Shown here: piece by piece, positions 7,064 to 15,291 of the stretch | Position numbering within the stretch: position 1 is the first letter of the stretch | Layout: the number at the start of each line of letters is the position of its first letter | Assembly: GCA_039588915.1 (NCBI GenBank) | Contig: JBDGYV010000029.1 | Coordinates: forward strand, 1-27,828 | DNA length: 27,828 nucleotides | From: CAMYLR01 sp039588915 | Lineage (GTDB): Bacteria > Gemmatimonadota > Gemmatimonadetes > JACCXV01 > JAHWKZ01 | Direction of reading: 5' to 3' | Made by a program: the position numbers and the translations under genes | Notes under the pieces: model-generated | Told to the model about the DNA's origin: nothing | The model's input: only the letters and a program-made list of their open reading frames with translations | The model's database searches: none

Positions 7064-8410
7064 TCACCGATCGATTGGCAAACCGCTGGGAACGCTCGGC
7101 GGCGGTAGGTGACCGAGGCTGCGTGCCCGCTCGTCGGTGAGCGCGAGAAGAAACGCGGTGATCCGGTCGGCCATCTCCGGTGGCAACACGATGCCGTCCA
7201 GCTCGGGATCGAGGGTTGCCAGGATCTGCTCGGTGTTGGCGAGTAACGTCGCTTGCAGAAGCGGGTCGAGCTGGCTCGCGTCGTAGGTCCGCAGCTTCGC
7301 GGCAGCGTTGCTGTAGTGATCGACGAAGTCCCGAAGCTCCAGGAACTGACCGGCGTGGCCGTACGGCGCGGTCAGCTCCACGTTCCGCAGCGGCGGCGTG
7401 CGAAACCGAAAACGATCCGACAAGGCGCCGGTTACGTTGAACAGACCGAAGTCATCCGTCCCGCTCGGTCCGTTTCCGTGACCCGGACCGAACTGGGGGA
7501 GAGCCGTGTTGTGGAACGCCTCATCGCTCAGCGTCGGACCCATGTGGCAGTTCGTGCATCTGGCGATGCCCAGAAACTCCTCCGCTCCCCGAAGCTGGTC
7601 GTTCCGCAGTGCGTCGTCGTCGCCGGCCAGAAAGCGGTCCCACGGTGTATCGACCAACGAGAGTTCGCTTACGAAAAAGGCAGCCATGGCGTTGGAGGCA
7701 TGGGCAAACGTCATAGCATCGAAAGGGGTTCCAGGGTAGGCGTTCTCGAATAGAGTCCGGTATTCGTTGAAGCCGCCGAGGCGAACCATCAACGCTTCCC
7801 AGATCGCCGGCAGATCGTCGTCGTCGATGGTGGCGAGTTCGTTACCCCCGAACGCGCGCATCTCCTCTCGCGACAGTACCGGGAAAAGCCCCAGCGCCGA
7901 GATCGGGCCGAACTCGAAAACCCGTATCATGTCCAGTGTGAGATCGGGACCGGCGGGACTCGAGAACTCTCCGAAACCGTTGATAGACAGCCGACCGTCC
8001 CAGAAGTGGGTTCGCATCGCGCTCAGGTTGAAGAGCGGCAGAGCGTTGCGCGGAATGAACGCGCCTTGTGGGTGCACCCTTCCGGGTCCTAGTCCGAGGG
8101 CCCCCTGACCTATCGAGAGGCTCAGACCGTCGCTCGTTCCCTGGGACGGAAGATGGCACGTCATGCACGAGACGTCGCGGTTGCCGCTGAGGATCTTGTC
8201 GAAGACGAGCGCACGGCCAAGAGCGACCAACTCGGGCCCTACCCCGGCCGGGGGCGCCATCGGCGAGATGCCGGCGGCGTTGGCGAGTTGCCGAACCTCC
8301 TCCATGAGGGGGTCCGGCGGACCGCTGGGAGGTCCGACGACCGGATCGTCGCTGCAGCCCGTCAAGCCGGCAAAAAGAAGAATGGAAGCGACGAGAACCT
8401 TGACCCGCAT
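7064..8410 (-). CDS. Di-heme cytochrome c peroxidase-like lipoprotein (CcpA/MauG family)
   Basis: From the ATG at 8410 (AGAGG upstream) the protein is 448 residues. It has a lipoprotein signal with lipobox AGLTGC (Cys19) and two c-type heme sites, CMTCH at 82-86 and CTNCH at 285-289. This is the two-domain layout of bacterial di-heme peroxidases and MauG-like enzymes. LGRALVFDKILSGNRDVSCMTCH and TPPLRNVELTAPYGHAGQFLELRDFVDHY are classic family segments. It should sit in the periplasm on a lipid anchor and reduce hydrogen peroxide or oxidise a partner. Substrate class (peroxidase versus MauG-type) cannot be decided by eye. It is a single gene with no partner nearby. Confidence 0.88.
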   Translation of the reverse strand: MRVKVLVASILLFAGLTGCSDDPVVGPPSGPPDPLMEEVRQLANAAGISPMAPPAGVGPELVALGRALVFDKILSGNRDVSCMTCHLPSQGTSDGLSLSIGQGALGLGPGRVHPQGAFIPRNALPLFNLSAMRTHFWDGRLSINGFGEFSSPAGPDLTLDMIRVFEFGPISALGLFPVLSREEMRAFGGNELATIDDDDLPAIWEALMVRLGGFNEYRTLFENAYPGTPFDAMTFAHASNAMAAFFVSELSLVDTPWDRFLAGDDDALRNDQLRGAEEFLGIARCTNCHMGPTLSDEAFHNTALPQFGPGHGNGPSGTDDFGLFNVTGALSDRFRFRTPPLRNVELTAPYGHAGQFLELRDFVDHYSNAAAKLRTYDASQLDPLLQATLLANTEQILATLDPELDGIVLPPEMADRITAFLLALTDERARSLGHLPPPSVPSGLPIDR

Positions 8411-8428
8411 AGCGCCTCTTTTAGACAA

Positions 8429-8608
8429 TGTATCCTCGGTTGGTCACAGATCGTGAGCCTATCGAATCGTGTTGGTTCGGTCAACGCTGCATCGATTGTT
8501 CGTCTCCGTCTCGGCCTCTTCGTGGGGCGCAAGGCTCGGTAGTTTGGATTCACGTGGTCGCGGGTTCAAATCCTGTCGCCGCGAACACTCCAGCGCTATG
8601 ATCTCCTC
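8429..8608. other. Intergenic region holding the second tRNA-like scar
   Basis: No gene is seen apart from the tRNA 3' fragment. It separates the divergent peroxidase gene from the 8609 unit and should hold promoters for both; I could not pick convincing -35/-10 pairs. Confidence 0.4.
8551..8588 (+). repeat. Second tRNA-Pro-like 3' fragment (degenerate att scar)
   Basis: This matches the fragment at 311-348 with five mismatches over 38 bases, including an identical 18-base core covering the T loop and start of the acceptor strand. The T stem still pairs (GCGGG/CCTGT with G-U pairs), but the 3' end reads GCGAACA instead of CCGACCA, so it is no longer a normal tRNA end. No 5' tRNA half precedes it. 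Both copies have the same orientation and bracket 8.2 kb. Confidence 0.6.
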
Positions 8609-8836
8609 ATGCTAAAGGGTTCCCGCGAGGCGGTTTTCCGGCAGGCTCGGCCGATCAGCATCCACGGCCAAGTGTCTTGGGAGGTTTATTTCAATGACGC
8701 CGAGGATCCGGACGGCCCGGTCGAGATGGCGCGCGTCAGTCCCGAAGCAGTGGTTGAGGGCCTCGAGCCCGGTGACCGGATTTGCCTCGAGTACCTCGTC
8801 GGCAACGTGATGAGCGTGACGCGGGTGGAGACGTGA
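8609..8836 (+). CDS. Small conserved-looking protein of unknown function
   Basis: A 75-residue predicted cytosolic protein with alternating strand-like segments (ISIHGQVSWEVYFND, VEMARVSPEAVV, GDRICLEYLVGNVMSVTRVE), suggestive of a small beta barrel. There is no good ribosome-binding site, so the start is the only in-frame ATG. Its stop overlaps the GTG start of the HugZ-like gene (GTGA at 8833-8836), implying coupled translation. I do not recognise the family. Confidence 0.6.
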   Translation: MLKGSREAVFRQARPISIHGQVSWEVYFNDAEDPDGPVEMARVSPEAVVEGLEPGDRICLEYLVGNVMSVTRVET

Positions 8837-9624
8837 GCACCCGACAACATTCCTTCACGACCACCGAGCCCGATCCCAATCCGGCACCGGAGACGAGCTA
8901 CGCGGAGAGGTCGCGCACGTTGGTACATGTCATCAAAGTCGGAGTATTGTCGACACACTCTCATCGACAAGAGGGGTTCCCGTTCGGTTCCGTCATGCCC
9001 TACGCGCTCGATGCGGCGGGGAGTCCGCTGTTCCTGATCAGCAGCATGGCGATGCACACCCAGAACCTGGTGCGCGATCCGCACGCCAGCTTGCTCGTCA
9101 CCGCGCCCGAGATTGCGCATGATCCGCTGGGAGCAGAACGCGTGACCGTGATCGGCAACGTGACGGAAGTGCCAACAACAGAGATCGATAATGTGCGAGA
9201 AGCGTATCTGAGTCGGCACGAGAGTGCGCGATACTGGGTGGATTTTGAGGACTTTGCGTTCTACCGAATGGAAGTCGTGGACCTCTATTTCGTGGGTGGC
9301 TTCGCCGTCATGGGTTGGGTGAACAAAGATGAGTTCCGCCAGGCCGAGCCGGATCCGCTGGCCGAGACCGCGGCGGGCATACTGACGCACATGAACGCGG
9401 ACCACGGCGATGCGCTTGTGCTTATCGCGCGCAGCGTCAAAGGCATCGAAGCCGAGGAGGCCAAGATGACCGCCGTCGATCGTCTCGGTTTTCACGTCCG
9501 CCTCAAAACCCCTGAACGCGTGCGCAGCGTTCGGATCGGCTTCCCGTCCGAGGTCCGCTCACCTGATGACTGCCGCAAGGCCCTAGTCGACATGGTCCAG
9601 GAAGCCCGGGAGAACGTCGGCTAG
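8833..9624 (+). CDS. HugZ-like heme-utilisation/PNPOx-fold protein with DUF2470
   Basis: The GTG start at 8833 overlaps the previous stop. The 263-residue protein has an N-terminal FMN-binding split-barrel domain (about residues 20-165, with GFPFGSVMPYALD and HTQNLVRDPHASLLV) and a C-terminal DUF2470 domain with signature HMNADHGDALV. This architecture is that of HugZ, a heme oxygenase-type protein that degrades heme, and of related plant/cyanobacterial proteins. Heme degradation is inferred from the family; many members are uncharacterised. A ferritin gene 16 kb away is the only other iron gene here. Confidence 0.8.
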   Translation: MSTRQHSFTTTEPDPNPAPETSYAERSRTLVHVIKVGVLSTHSHRQEGFPFGSVMPYALDAAGSPLFLISSMAMHTQNLVRDPHASLLVTAPEIAHDPLGAERVTVIGNVTEVPTTEIDNVREAYLSRHESARYWVDFEDFAFYRMEVVDLYFVGGFAVMGWVNKDEFRQAEPDPLAETAAGILTHMNADHGDALVLIARSVKGIEAEEAKMTAVDRLGFHVRLKTPERVRSVRIGFPSEVRSPDDCRKALVDMVQEARENVG

Positions 9625-9672
9625 AAAGCACCGGGCGTGAAGGGAAGCTCCCTACACTAGATGTCGCCTACT

Positions 9673-9698
9673 CCCGACAGACACATTTGTCTGTAGGG
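9673..9698. terminator. Intergenic hairpin between hugZ-like and pepP-like genes
   Basis: A perfect 7-bp inverted repeat (ACAGACA 9677-9683 / TGTCTGT 9688-9694) with a 4-nt loop extends past one mismatch into CCC/GGG. There is no T-run, so it may be a weak or factor-assisted terminator or a protein-binding palindrome. Confidence 0.4.
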
Positions 9699-9766
9699 GC
9701 CTATGGTAGGGAATACGAGAGACTCTCCTAACACCACGCGTGACTACAATTCGGGGACGACGAGCG

Positions 9767-11197
9767 ATGAAGACACTGATCACCATGTTGACGATATCAA
9801 TCGGATGGGCGGGAGTGCTATCGGCCCAAGAGGTCGAGCTCGTCAGTACCGACCTCTTTGCCGGCCACCGCCAGGCGTTCATGGACCAGATGGACGGCGG
9901 CATGGCGCTCTTTACCGGCCAACCGCAGATACCGCGCAACGACGATGCGGATTACCCGTACCGTCAGGATTCGGACTTCTACTACCTGACTGGTTTCGAA
10001 GAGCCGGGCGCAGCCGCCATCCTGGTGCCAGAGGCCACGGACGGAGCACGCTTCGTGCTGTTCGTCCGTCCGCGCGATCCATTGCGGGAGACGTGGGACG
10101 GTTACCGGGCTGGCGTCGCTGGCGCGCGCGAACGGTATGGAGCCGATAAAGCGTACCCAATCGACTCGCTGCCGGTGGTCCTTTGGCGGTACCTGTCTGA
10201 TGCGACGCGCGTCTTCTTCGATAGCTCGAACGACCATCCGTGGGCGCAGACGGAAGCGGTGGCAACGCTCCAGTCCTGGGCGGATGCAAACAGTGCAGAG
10301 ATTCTTCCAACCGCCCCTATCCTCGACGAAATGCGAGTCATCAAGTCGCCGGCCGAAGTCGAGCTACTGGAGCGCGCGATCGACATCACCACCGATGCGC
10401 ATCGAGCGGCAATGGCCGCCATCCAACCGGGGATGTACGAGTACGAGGTCAAGGCGCTGATCGAGTACGTCTTCAAGGTTTCTGGAAGTCCTCGCTTGGG
10501 GTTTGGCTCGATCGTAGGCGCCGGTCCCAACTCGACGATCCTCCATTATGAAGGCGGTGACCGAAAGCTCGAGGCCGATGACATGATGGTGATCGACATC
10601 GGAGCAGAGTGGCGTTACTACACCGCCGATGTCACGCGAACGGTACCGGTGGACGGCCGCTTCGACCCCGAGGAAGCGACGATCTACGAGATCGTACTTG
10701 ACGCGCAGAATGCAGCTATAGAAGTCATTCGCCCGGGCACCAGCGTCCTCGAGATCAACCGCCTCGCCGTGAAGGTGGTAACCGAGGGACTCGTTGATGC
10801 AGGATTGTTGCAAGGCACAGTGGAGGAGAACATCGAATCGCGTGCCTACCGGCGGTTCTTCATGCACGGATCCCGTCACTGGCTCGGGCTCGACGTCCAC
10901 GACGTCGGTGCGTACATGGTGTCGACGGAGGCGGACTCGGCCCAGCCGAGGACGTTGGAGGCGGGCATGGTGCTTACGATCGAGCCCGGTGTCTACATCG
11001 CAGAGGGGAGCGAAGGCGTGGATCCCAAGTGGTGGAACATCGGCGTCCGGATCGAGGACGACGTCGTGGTTACCGAGACTGGGTACGAAATTCTGTCGGC
11101 CGGGGCGCCGCGCGAGATCGCGGACATCGAGGCGCTCATGACCGGTCGTGGGATTCCGAGGGTGGTGCCGGAGGCAGCCGGCGGAGGCAGTCACTAG
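9767..11197 (+). CDS. Exported aminopeptidase P family enzyme (M24B)
   Basis: From the ATG at 9767 the protein is 476 residues and starts with a signal peptide (MKTLITMLTISIGWAGVLSAQ), which decides this start over an ATG-like codon at 9740. Residues about 22-160 form the AMP_N domain. The C-terminal pita-bread domain keeps all five metal ligands expected for M24 enzymes: D277, D288, H367, E406 and E430 (within DIGAEW, ADVTRT, FMHGSRH, TIEPG and RIEDD). It should remove N-terminal residues preceding proline, using two Mn or Zn ions, in the periplasm or outside the cell. The stop is followed by a strong hairpin. Single-gene unit. Confidence 0.9.
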   Translation: MKTLITMLTISIGWAGVLSAQEVELVSTDLFAGHRQAFMDQMDGGMALFTGQPQIPRNDDADYPYRQDSDFYYLTGFEEPGAAAILVPEATDGARFVLFVRPRDPLRETWDGYRAGVAGARERYGADKAYPIDSLPVVLWRYLSDATRVFFDSSNDHPWAQTEAVATLQSWADANSAEILPTAPILDEMRVIKSPAEVELLERAIDITTDAHRAAMAAIQPGMYEYEVKALIEYVFKVSGSPRLGFGSIVGAGPNSTILHYEGGDRKLEADDMMVIDIGAEWRYYTADVTRTVPVDGRFDPEEATIYEIVLDAQNAAIEVIRPGTSVLEINRLAVKVVTEGLVDAGLLQGTVEENIESRAYRRFFMHGSRHWLGLDVHDVGAYMVSTEADSAQPRTLEAGMVLTIEPGVYIAEGSEGVDPKWWNIGVRIEDDVVVTETGYEILSAGAPREIADIEALMTGRGIPRVVPEAAGGGSH

Positions 11198-11271
11198 GCG
11201 GACCGTCACGACGGCTTGAAGCGAGGTGATCAGAGAGTAAGATTCTAAACGGGTACCGACGGTGAGTTTGA

Positions 11272-11310
11272 CGCGCCCCGGGCCATTCGGCTGCGGGGCG
11301 CTGTCTCTTG
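11272..11310 (+). terminator. Strong hairpin ending the aminopeptidase unit
   Basis: An 8-bp GC stem (GCGCCCCG 11273-11280 / CGGGGCGC 11294-11301) continues inward with GGCC/GGCT pairing and is followed by TGTCTCTTGTT. It lies 75 bp after the aminopeptidase stop and just before the glycosyltransferase operon, so it separates two transcripts or attenuates read-through. Confidence 0.65.
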
Positions 11311-11326
11311 TTGGGGGTCGAATCGA

Positions 11327-12238
11327 TTGGCGGACGCTACGGTTTCGTTTTCGGTCGTCGTCGCGACGCGCAACCGGCCAACCTCGCTGGAACAGTGCTT
11401 GCGAGCAGTGGCGCAGCTCGATTATCCGCGGGAGGCGCTGGAAGTGATCGTCGTCGACGACGGGAGCGACGCACCAGTCGATTCGATCGTCGAGGGTATA
11501 GCGGACTCGCTTGACGTCGAGCTCGTCATTCAAGCTCCATCGGGACCGGCTACGGCTCGTAATACAGGCGTCGCCCGTTCTAGCGGGGAGTACGTTGCTT
11601 TTACCGATGACGATTGTACCCCCGCCTCGGACTGGCTAGCCAAACTGTCGGCGCGTTTCGCTGACACGCCGGATCTTCTCGTCGGCGGGTTGACGATCAA
11701 CTCGCTGACAAGGAATCCGTATGCGACCGCGAGTCAGACGTTGATCGGGTATCTCTACTCCTACTACAACACGCCGCCCGATCAGGCGAGTTTTATCACT
11801 TCGAACAACATGGCGTTCTCGCGTCAACGGTTCGATGACGTCGGCCGTTTCGATACCAGCATTCCCCGTCCAGCGGCTGAGGATCGGGAGTTGTGCGATC
11901 GGTGGTTGCATCATGGGTTTTCGATGCTCTATGCGCCCGAGGCGGTCGTCTATCACCATCATGACCTGACGCCTCGGAGATTCTGGCGCCAGCAGTTCGG
12001 CTACGGACGCGGCGCGTATTACTTTCACGCAACCCGCGCAATGCGGGGTGAGACCTCCTTGGAGATCGAGCCGCCAGCGTTCTACGTGAATCTGTTTCGG
12101 TATCCCTTTTCGCAGCTGCCCGTCCGCAACGCGCTCAAAGTGGCTCCGCTGTTGGGGATCGCTCAGCTGGCGAACGCGGCTGGGTTTTTCTGGGAGCGCA
12201 GATGCCGTCGTAAGGCGGTGGCCGAGGGCTCGTTATGA
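11327..12238 (+). CDS. Family 2 glycosyltransferase
   Basis: A 303-residue GT-A enzyme. It shows the N-terminal nucleotide-sugar fold (SVVVATRNRP, VDDGS at 43-47), a canonical DDD metal motif at 94-96 (AFTDDDCTP), NNMAF at 160-164 and the catalytic-base region AEDREL at 184-189. It should transfer a sugar from an NDP donor to a lipid or glycan acceptor at the inner membrane face. The TTG at 11327 is chosen with GGGGG nine bases upstream; no ATG fits. It is the first gene of a six-gene coupled operon and its stop overlaps the next start. Confidence 0.85.
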   Translation: MADATVSFSVVVATRNRPTSLEQCLRAVAQLDYPREALEVIVVDDGSDAPVDSIVEGIADSLDVELVIQAPSGPATARNTGVARSSGEYVAFTDDDCTPASDWLAKLSARFADTPDLLVGGLTINSLTRNPYATASQTLIGYLYSYYNTPPDQASFITSNNMAFSRQRFDDVGRFDTSIPRPAAEDRELCDRWLHHGFSMLYAPEAVVYHHHDLTPRRFWRQQFGYGRGAYYFHATRAMRGETSLEIEPPAFYVNLFRYPFSQLPVRNALKVAPLLGIAQLANAAGFFWERRCRRKAVAEGSL

Positions 12239-13224
12239 CGACGGCTTCGACCCCTGCGCTGTCGGTTGTGCTGGCCACCCCCGGTGATTACGAGATGGTT
12301 CGCAGTACGATCGGTTTCCTGCGCGCGCAAACCGTTGCTGACACGTTGGAGCTCGTGATCGTGGCCGCGTCGGAGATCAGCGTCCCAGGGGAGGAGCTGG
12401 AAGGGTTCTTTGACGCCCGCGTGGTCTCCGTTGGCCCGTTCGAATCGCACGGTAAGGCCAACGCTGCCGGCGTCCGTGTGGCGCGAGCGCCGGTTGTCGT
12501 CCTGGCCGAAGATCACGCATACCCGGACCCCGACTGGGCCGGGGCGTTGATCGAGGCACATGCACAGGATTGGGTCGCCGTTGGACCTGCGGTACGGAAT
12601 GGCAACCCGCGCACGCGCATCAGCCGCGCCGACGTGCTCATCGGCTACGGGCCATGGCTGGAACCGGTGGCAGGCGGAGAGGTCGACTTTCTTCCGGGCC
12701 ACAACACCAGCTATAAACGGTCACTGTTGCTCGAGTATGGCACAGACCTGGACAGTTTGATGGAAGCAGAGACGATCCTGCACTGGAACCTCCGCGCCGC
12801 GGGACATCGGCTCCGCCTGGAACCGCGGGCGAGGATTGCGCACCTCAACATCGCGCAGCTCGGAGCCTTCACGCAGATCCACTTCAATGGCGGCAGAATC
12901 TTCGCCACCACGCGCGCCCGTCACCGGCATTGGTCTGTGCTCAACCGGTGGTGTTTCGCGGCCGGGACGCCGCTGGTTCCACTGATCCGGCTGTGGCGAA
13001 TCGTGCGAAACCATCTGCGAGCGTCGCTTTCGGTGTTGCCGATCCTCGCTTATGGACTCACGGTGGATGCTCTCGGACAGTTCTGCGGATGTCTGCTTGG
13101 TGCAGGCGAGGCGCGCGCGAAGCTCGTTCGGTATGAGTTCGATCGTGTGCGCTACATCGAGTCGGATTGGGATGCAGCGGGTGTGTTTTCGAGCGACACC
13201 CGGGTTCCGACGGAGACCCGATGA
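12235..13224 (+). CDS. Family 2-like glycosyltransferase, paralog A
   Basis: A 329-residue GT-A-like protein whose ATG overlaps the previous stop (ATGA). The fold cues are PALSVVLATPGDY at the start, an acidic AEDHAYPDPDW segment where the DxD motif would lie (about 91-101), a GHNTSYKR motif around 158 and EAETILHWNL around 178. The metal motif is thus EDH rather than DxD. The C-terminal third has hydrophobic helices (PLVPLIRLW, LSVLPILAYGL) that may touch the membrane. It is clearly related along its length to the next gene product, which is also 329 residues. Confidence 0.75.
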   Translation: MTTASTPALSVVLATPGDYEMVRSTIGFLRAQTVADTLELVIVAASEISVPGEELEGFFDARVVSVGPFESHGKANAAGVRVARAPVVVLAEDHAYPDPDWAGALIEAHAQDWVAVGPAVRNGNPRTRISRADVLIGYGPWLEPVAGGEVDFLPGHNTSYKRSLLLEYGTDLDSLMEAETILHWNLRAAGHRLRLEPRARIAHLNIAQLGAFTQIHFNGGRIFATTRARHRHWSVLNRWCFAAGTPLVPLIRLWRIVRNHLRASLSVLPILAYGLTVDALGQFCGCLLGAGEARAKLVRYEFDRVRYIESDWDAAGVFSSDTRVPTETR

Positions 13225-14210
13225 CCCAGTCGGGAACGCCAGCACTCTCCGCCATCGTGATTACGCTGGGTGGGTTCGACGTGATCCGACGCACGGTACA
13301 ACACCTGCACGATCAAAGCGCACGTGATCAAATCGAGCTGCTAATCGTGACGCCGTCACCGGATGCCTTGGAGTACGATCCGCAGCAAGTGGCCAGCTTT
13401 CACAGCGTGCGGGTTATTGAGACGGGATCGATCAACTCCACCGGTGAGGCGTACGCCGCGGGGGTCCATCAGGCGCGGGCCGCGGTGGTGGTCTACGTCG
13501 AGGAACACTCGTATCCCGAGCCCGGCTGGGCGGCGGCGCTGATCGAGGCCCATGACGGGCCGTGGGATGCGGTCGGTGGCGCCATGTTGAACGCCAATCC
13601 GGGCAGCATGGTGAGCTGGGCCAGCATGCTGACCGATTTCGGACCGTGGATAGCGCCGGCTCAGGGCGGGGAGGTCGATCGTTTGCCGCCGCATCATACA
13701 TCGTACAAGAAGGCGGTCCTGGAGGAGTACGGATCGCGCCTGGCTCCGTTACTCGAGGCGGAGACGGTGTTGCTCTCCAACCTGAATAAGCAGGGCAGCG
13801 GGCTCTACCTCGAACCCAAGGCCGCTTCTCGCCACGTCAACATGTCCAAGGCGGCGTCATACATGAACGGCGAGTTTCTCGGTGGTCGTGTGTACGGCTC
13901 GGGGCGTGCGCGCTCGCATGCGTGGCACATGCGTCGGGTGGCATACGCCCTCGGAGCACCGGTGATCTTGTTGGTTCGATTGCAGCGCGTGATGGCGCAG
14001 ATTCAGCGCTGCGGACGGGTGCGCGAGCTCATACCCAAGGTTCTGCCGCCGCTGATGCTCGGCCTGGTCTCGCACACCGTCGGTGAAATGGCTGGCTACC
14101 TGTTTGGTGAGGGACAAGCCCCCGAGCGTCGGCGCAGCATCGAACTCGACCGGTTCCGGCACGTCGTCGAACGGGATAAACCCGCCAGCCCGGAGAGCCC
14201 AGATGCGTAA
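13221..14210 (+). CDS. Family 2-like glycosyltransferase, paralog B
   Basis: The ATG at 13221 overlaps the preceding stop. The 329-residue product aligns by eye with paralog A throughout: TPALSAIVITLGG, YVEEHSYPEPGW, GPWIAPAQGGEVD, HHTSYKK, LLEAETVLLSNL. Equal length and collinear motifs point to tandem duplication followed by divergence. The DxD position is EEH here and EDH in paralog A, so a conserved acidic-acidic-His motif probably defines this subfamily. The donor and acceptor cannot be inferred. Confidence 0.75.
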   Translation: MTQSGTPALSAIVITLGGFDVIRRTVQHLHDQSARDQIELLIVTPSPDALEYDPQQVASFHSVRVIETGSINSTGEAYAAGVHQARAAVVVYVEEHSYPEPGWAAALIEAHDGPWDAVGGAMLNANPGSMVSWASMLTDFGPWIAPAQGGEVDRLPPHHTSYKKAVLEEYGSRLAPLLEAETVLLSNLNKQGSGLYLEPKAASRHVNMSKAASYMNGEFLGGRVYGSGRARSHAWHMRRVAYALGAPVILLVRLQRVMAQIQRCGRVRELIPKVLPPLMLGLVSHTVGEMAGYLFGEGQAPERRRSIELDRFRHVVERDKPASPESPDA

Positions 14211-15291
14211 CGGCGCCGAGCCGATCCGCCTCGGCATCGTGGGCTGCGGACACGCCACCACTGGACTGCACCTTCGAGCTATCAAAGCGCACACCGATAT
14301 CGACGTCGTCGCGCTAGCGGACATCGATGTCACGCGGTTGGAGCACGCGGCGGAAGAGTTCTCGGTTCCCGGACGGTACACAGAGCCCGAGGCGTTGATC
14401 GCGGATCCGAATGTCGATGCGGTAGCGATTTGCGTTCCTCCTGAACATCACGTGGGGTTGGCGATGATGACCCTGGATGCCAACAAGCATTTGTTCATTG
14501 AGAAGCCACTGACTCTCGATCTCGGTGACGCCCACCGCTTGATCGCTCACGCGGATCGATCCGATCGCACGGTGCTGGTCGGACACAACCTGCGCCATCA
14601 CCATCACGCAGTGGAGGCGCGCAAGATGATCCGGCGGGGTGTTCTCGGATCGATCGAGTTTGTACACGCTGTGTGGAGCAGTCGCTACCGGATCGATCGG
14701 GACTTTCCCGATTGGCGCCGCCGTCGCGCCACGGGGGGCAGCGCGTTGCTCGAGTTGGCGGTTCACTACCTGGACTTGTGGCGCTACCTGATCGACAGCG
14801 ACATCGAAGCGGTCGTTGCGTCGAGCCGATCGGCCGAAGCGGATGATTTGACCGCGACAGTGATCGCGCGCATGGCCAATGGGGCGCTCGTTTCGTCCGC
14901 TTTTTCACAGTATGCCGCCACTGGTCATGACATCGAGTTGTTTGGTCAGAACGGACGGCTTCGGCTTTCGCTCTGTCGGTTTGACGGATTGGAGCTCGCA
15001 CCGAGCACCCAATTCCCGGGATCTCCCGGTGATCGGGTACAGAGCTTGGTGCATACGATCAAGGAGTTACCGCGAGGGGTCGCGAGCGCCACCCGGGGCG
15101 GCGGGTTCGCCGATTCGTATCGTAATCAATGGCGTCACTTTGCCGATTGCGTGCGGAGTGGAGAACCGGTGGCGTGCACGCTCGACGACGGTATGCAAGC
15201 GGTGCAGGCGGGACTAGCCTGCATCGCGTCGGTGGAAGCCGGTCGCTTCGTTCGGGTGGTTGACGCGCCGTTCAGCCCAGCGGTCGTTTGA
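14203..15291 (+). CDS. Gfo/Idh/MocA-family oxidoreductase
   Basis: The ATG at 14203 overlaps the end of the glycosyltransferase gene by eight bases and has GGAG upstream. The 362-residue protein has a Rossmann NAD(P) domain (RLGIVGCGHATTGLHL, residues 9-24), the family EKP motif at 100-102 and the catalytic H188/D191 pair in VHYLD. Family members oxidise or reduce sugar hydroxyls or epimerise sugars, often for nucleotide-sugar or inositol metabolism. Placement right after three glycosyltransferases suggests modification of a sugar precursor, which is inference. Confidence 0.85.
   Translation: MRNGAEPIRLGIVGCGHATTGLHLRAIKAHTDIDVVALADIDVTRLEHAAEEFSVPGRYTEPEALIADPNVDAVAICVPPEHHVGLAMMTLDANKHLFIEKPLTLDLGDAHRLIAHADRSDRTVLVGHNLRHHHHAVEARKMIRRGVLGSIEFVHAVWSSRYRIDRDFPDWRRRRATGGSALLELAVHYLDLWRYLIDSDIEAVVASSRSAEADDLTATVIARMANGALVSSAFSQYAATGHDIELFGQNGRLRLSLCRFDGLELAPSTQFPGSPGDRVQSLVHTIKELPRGVASATRGGGFADSYRNQWRHFADCVRSGEPVACTLDDGMQAVQAGLACIASVEAGRFVRVVDAPFSPAVV

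Noticed and set aside
10364..11533. Long - strand open frame opposite the aminopeptidase
   Set aside because: No family character, and it spans a terminator hairpin and two real genes on the other strand.
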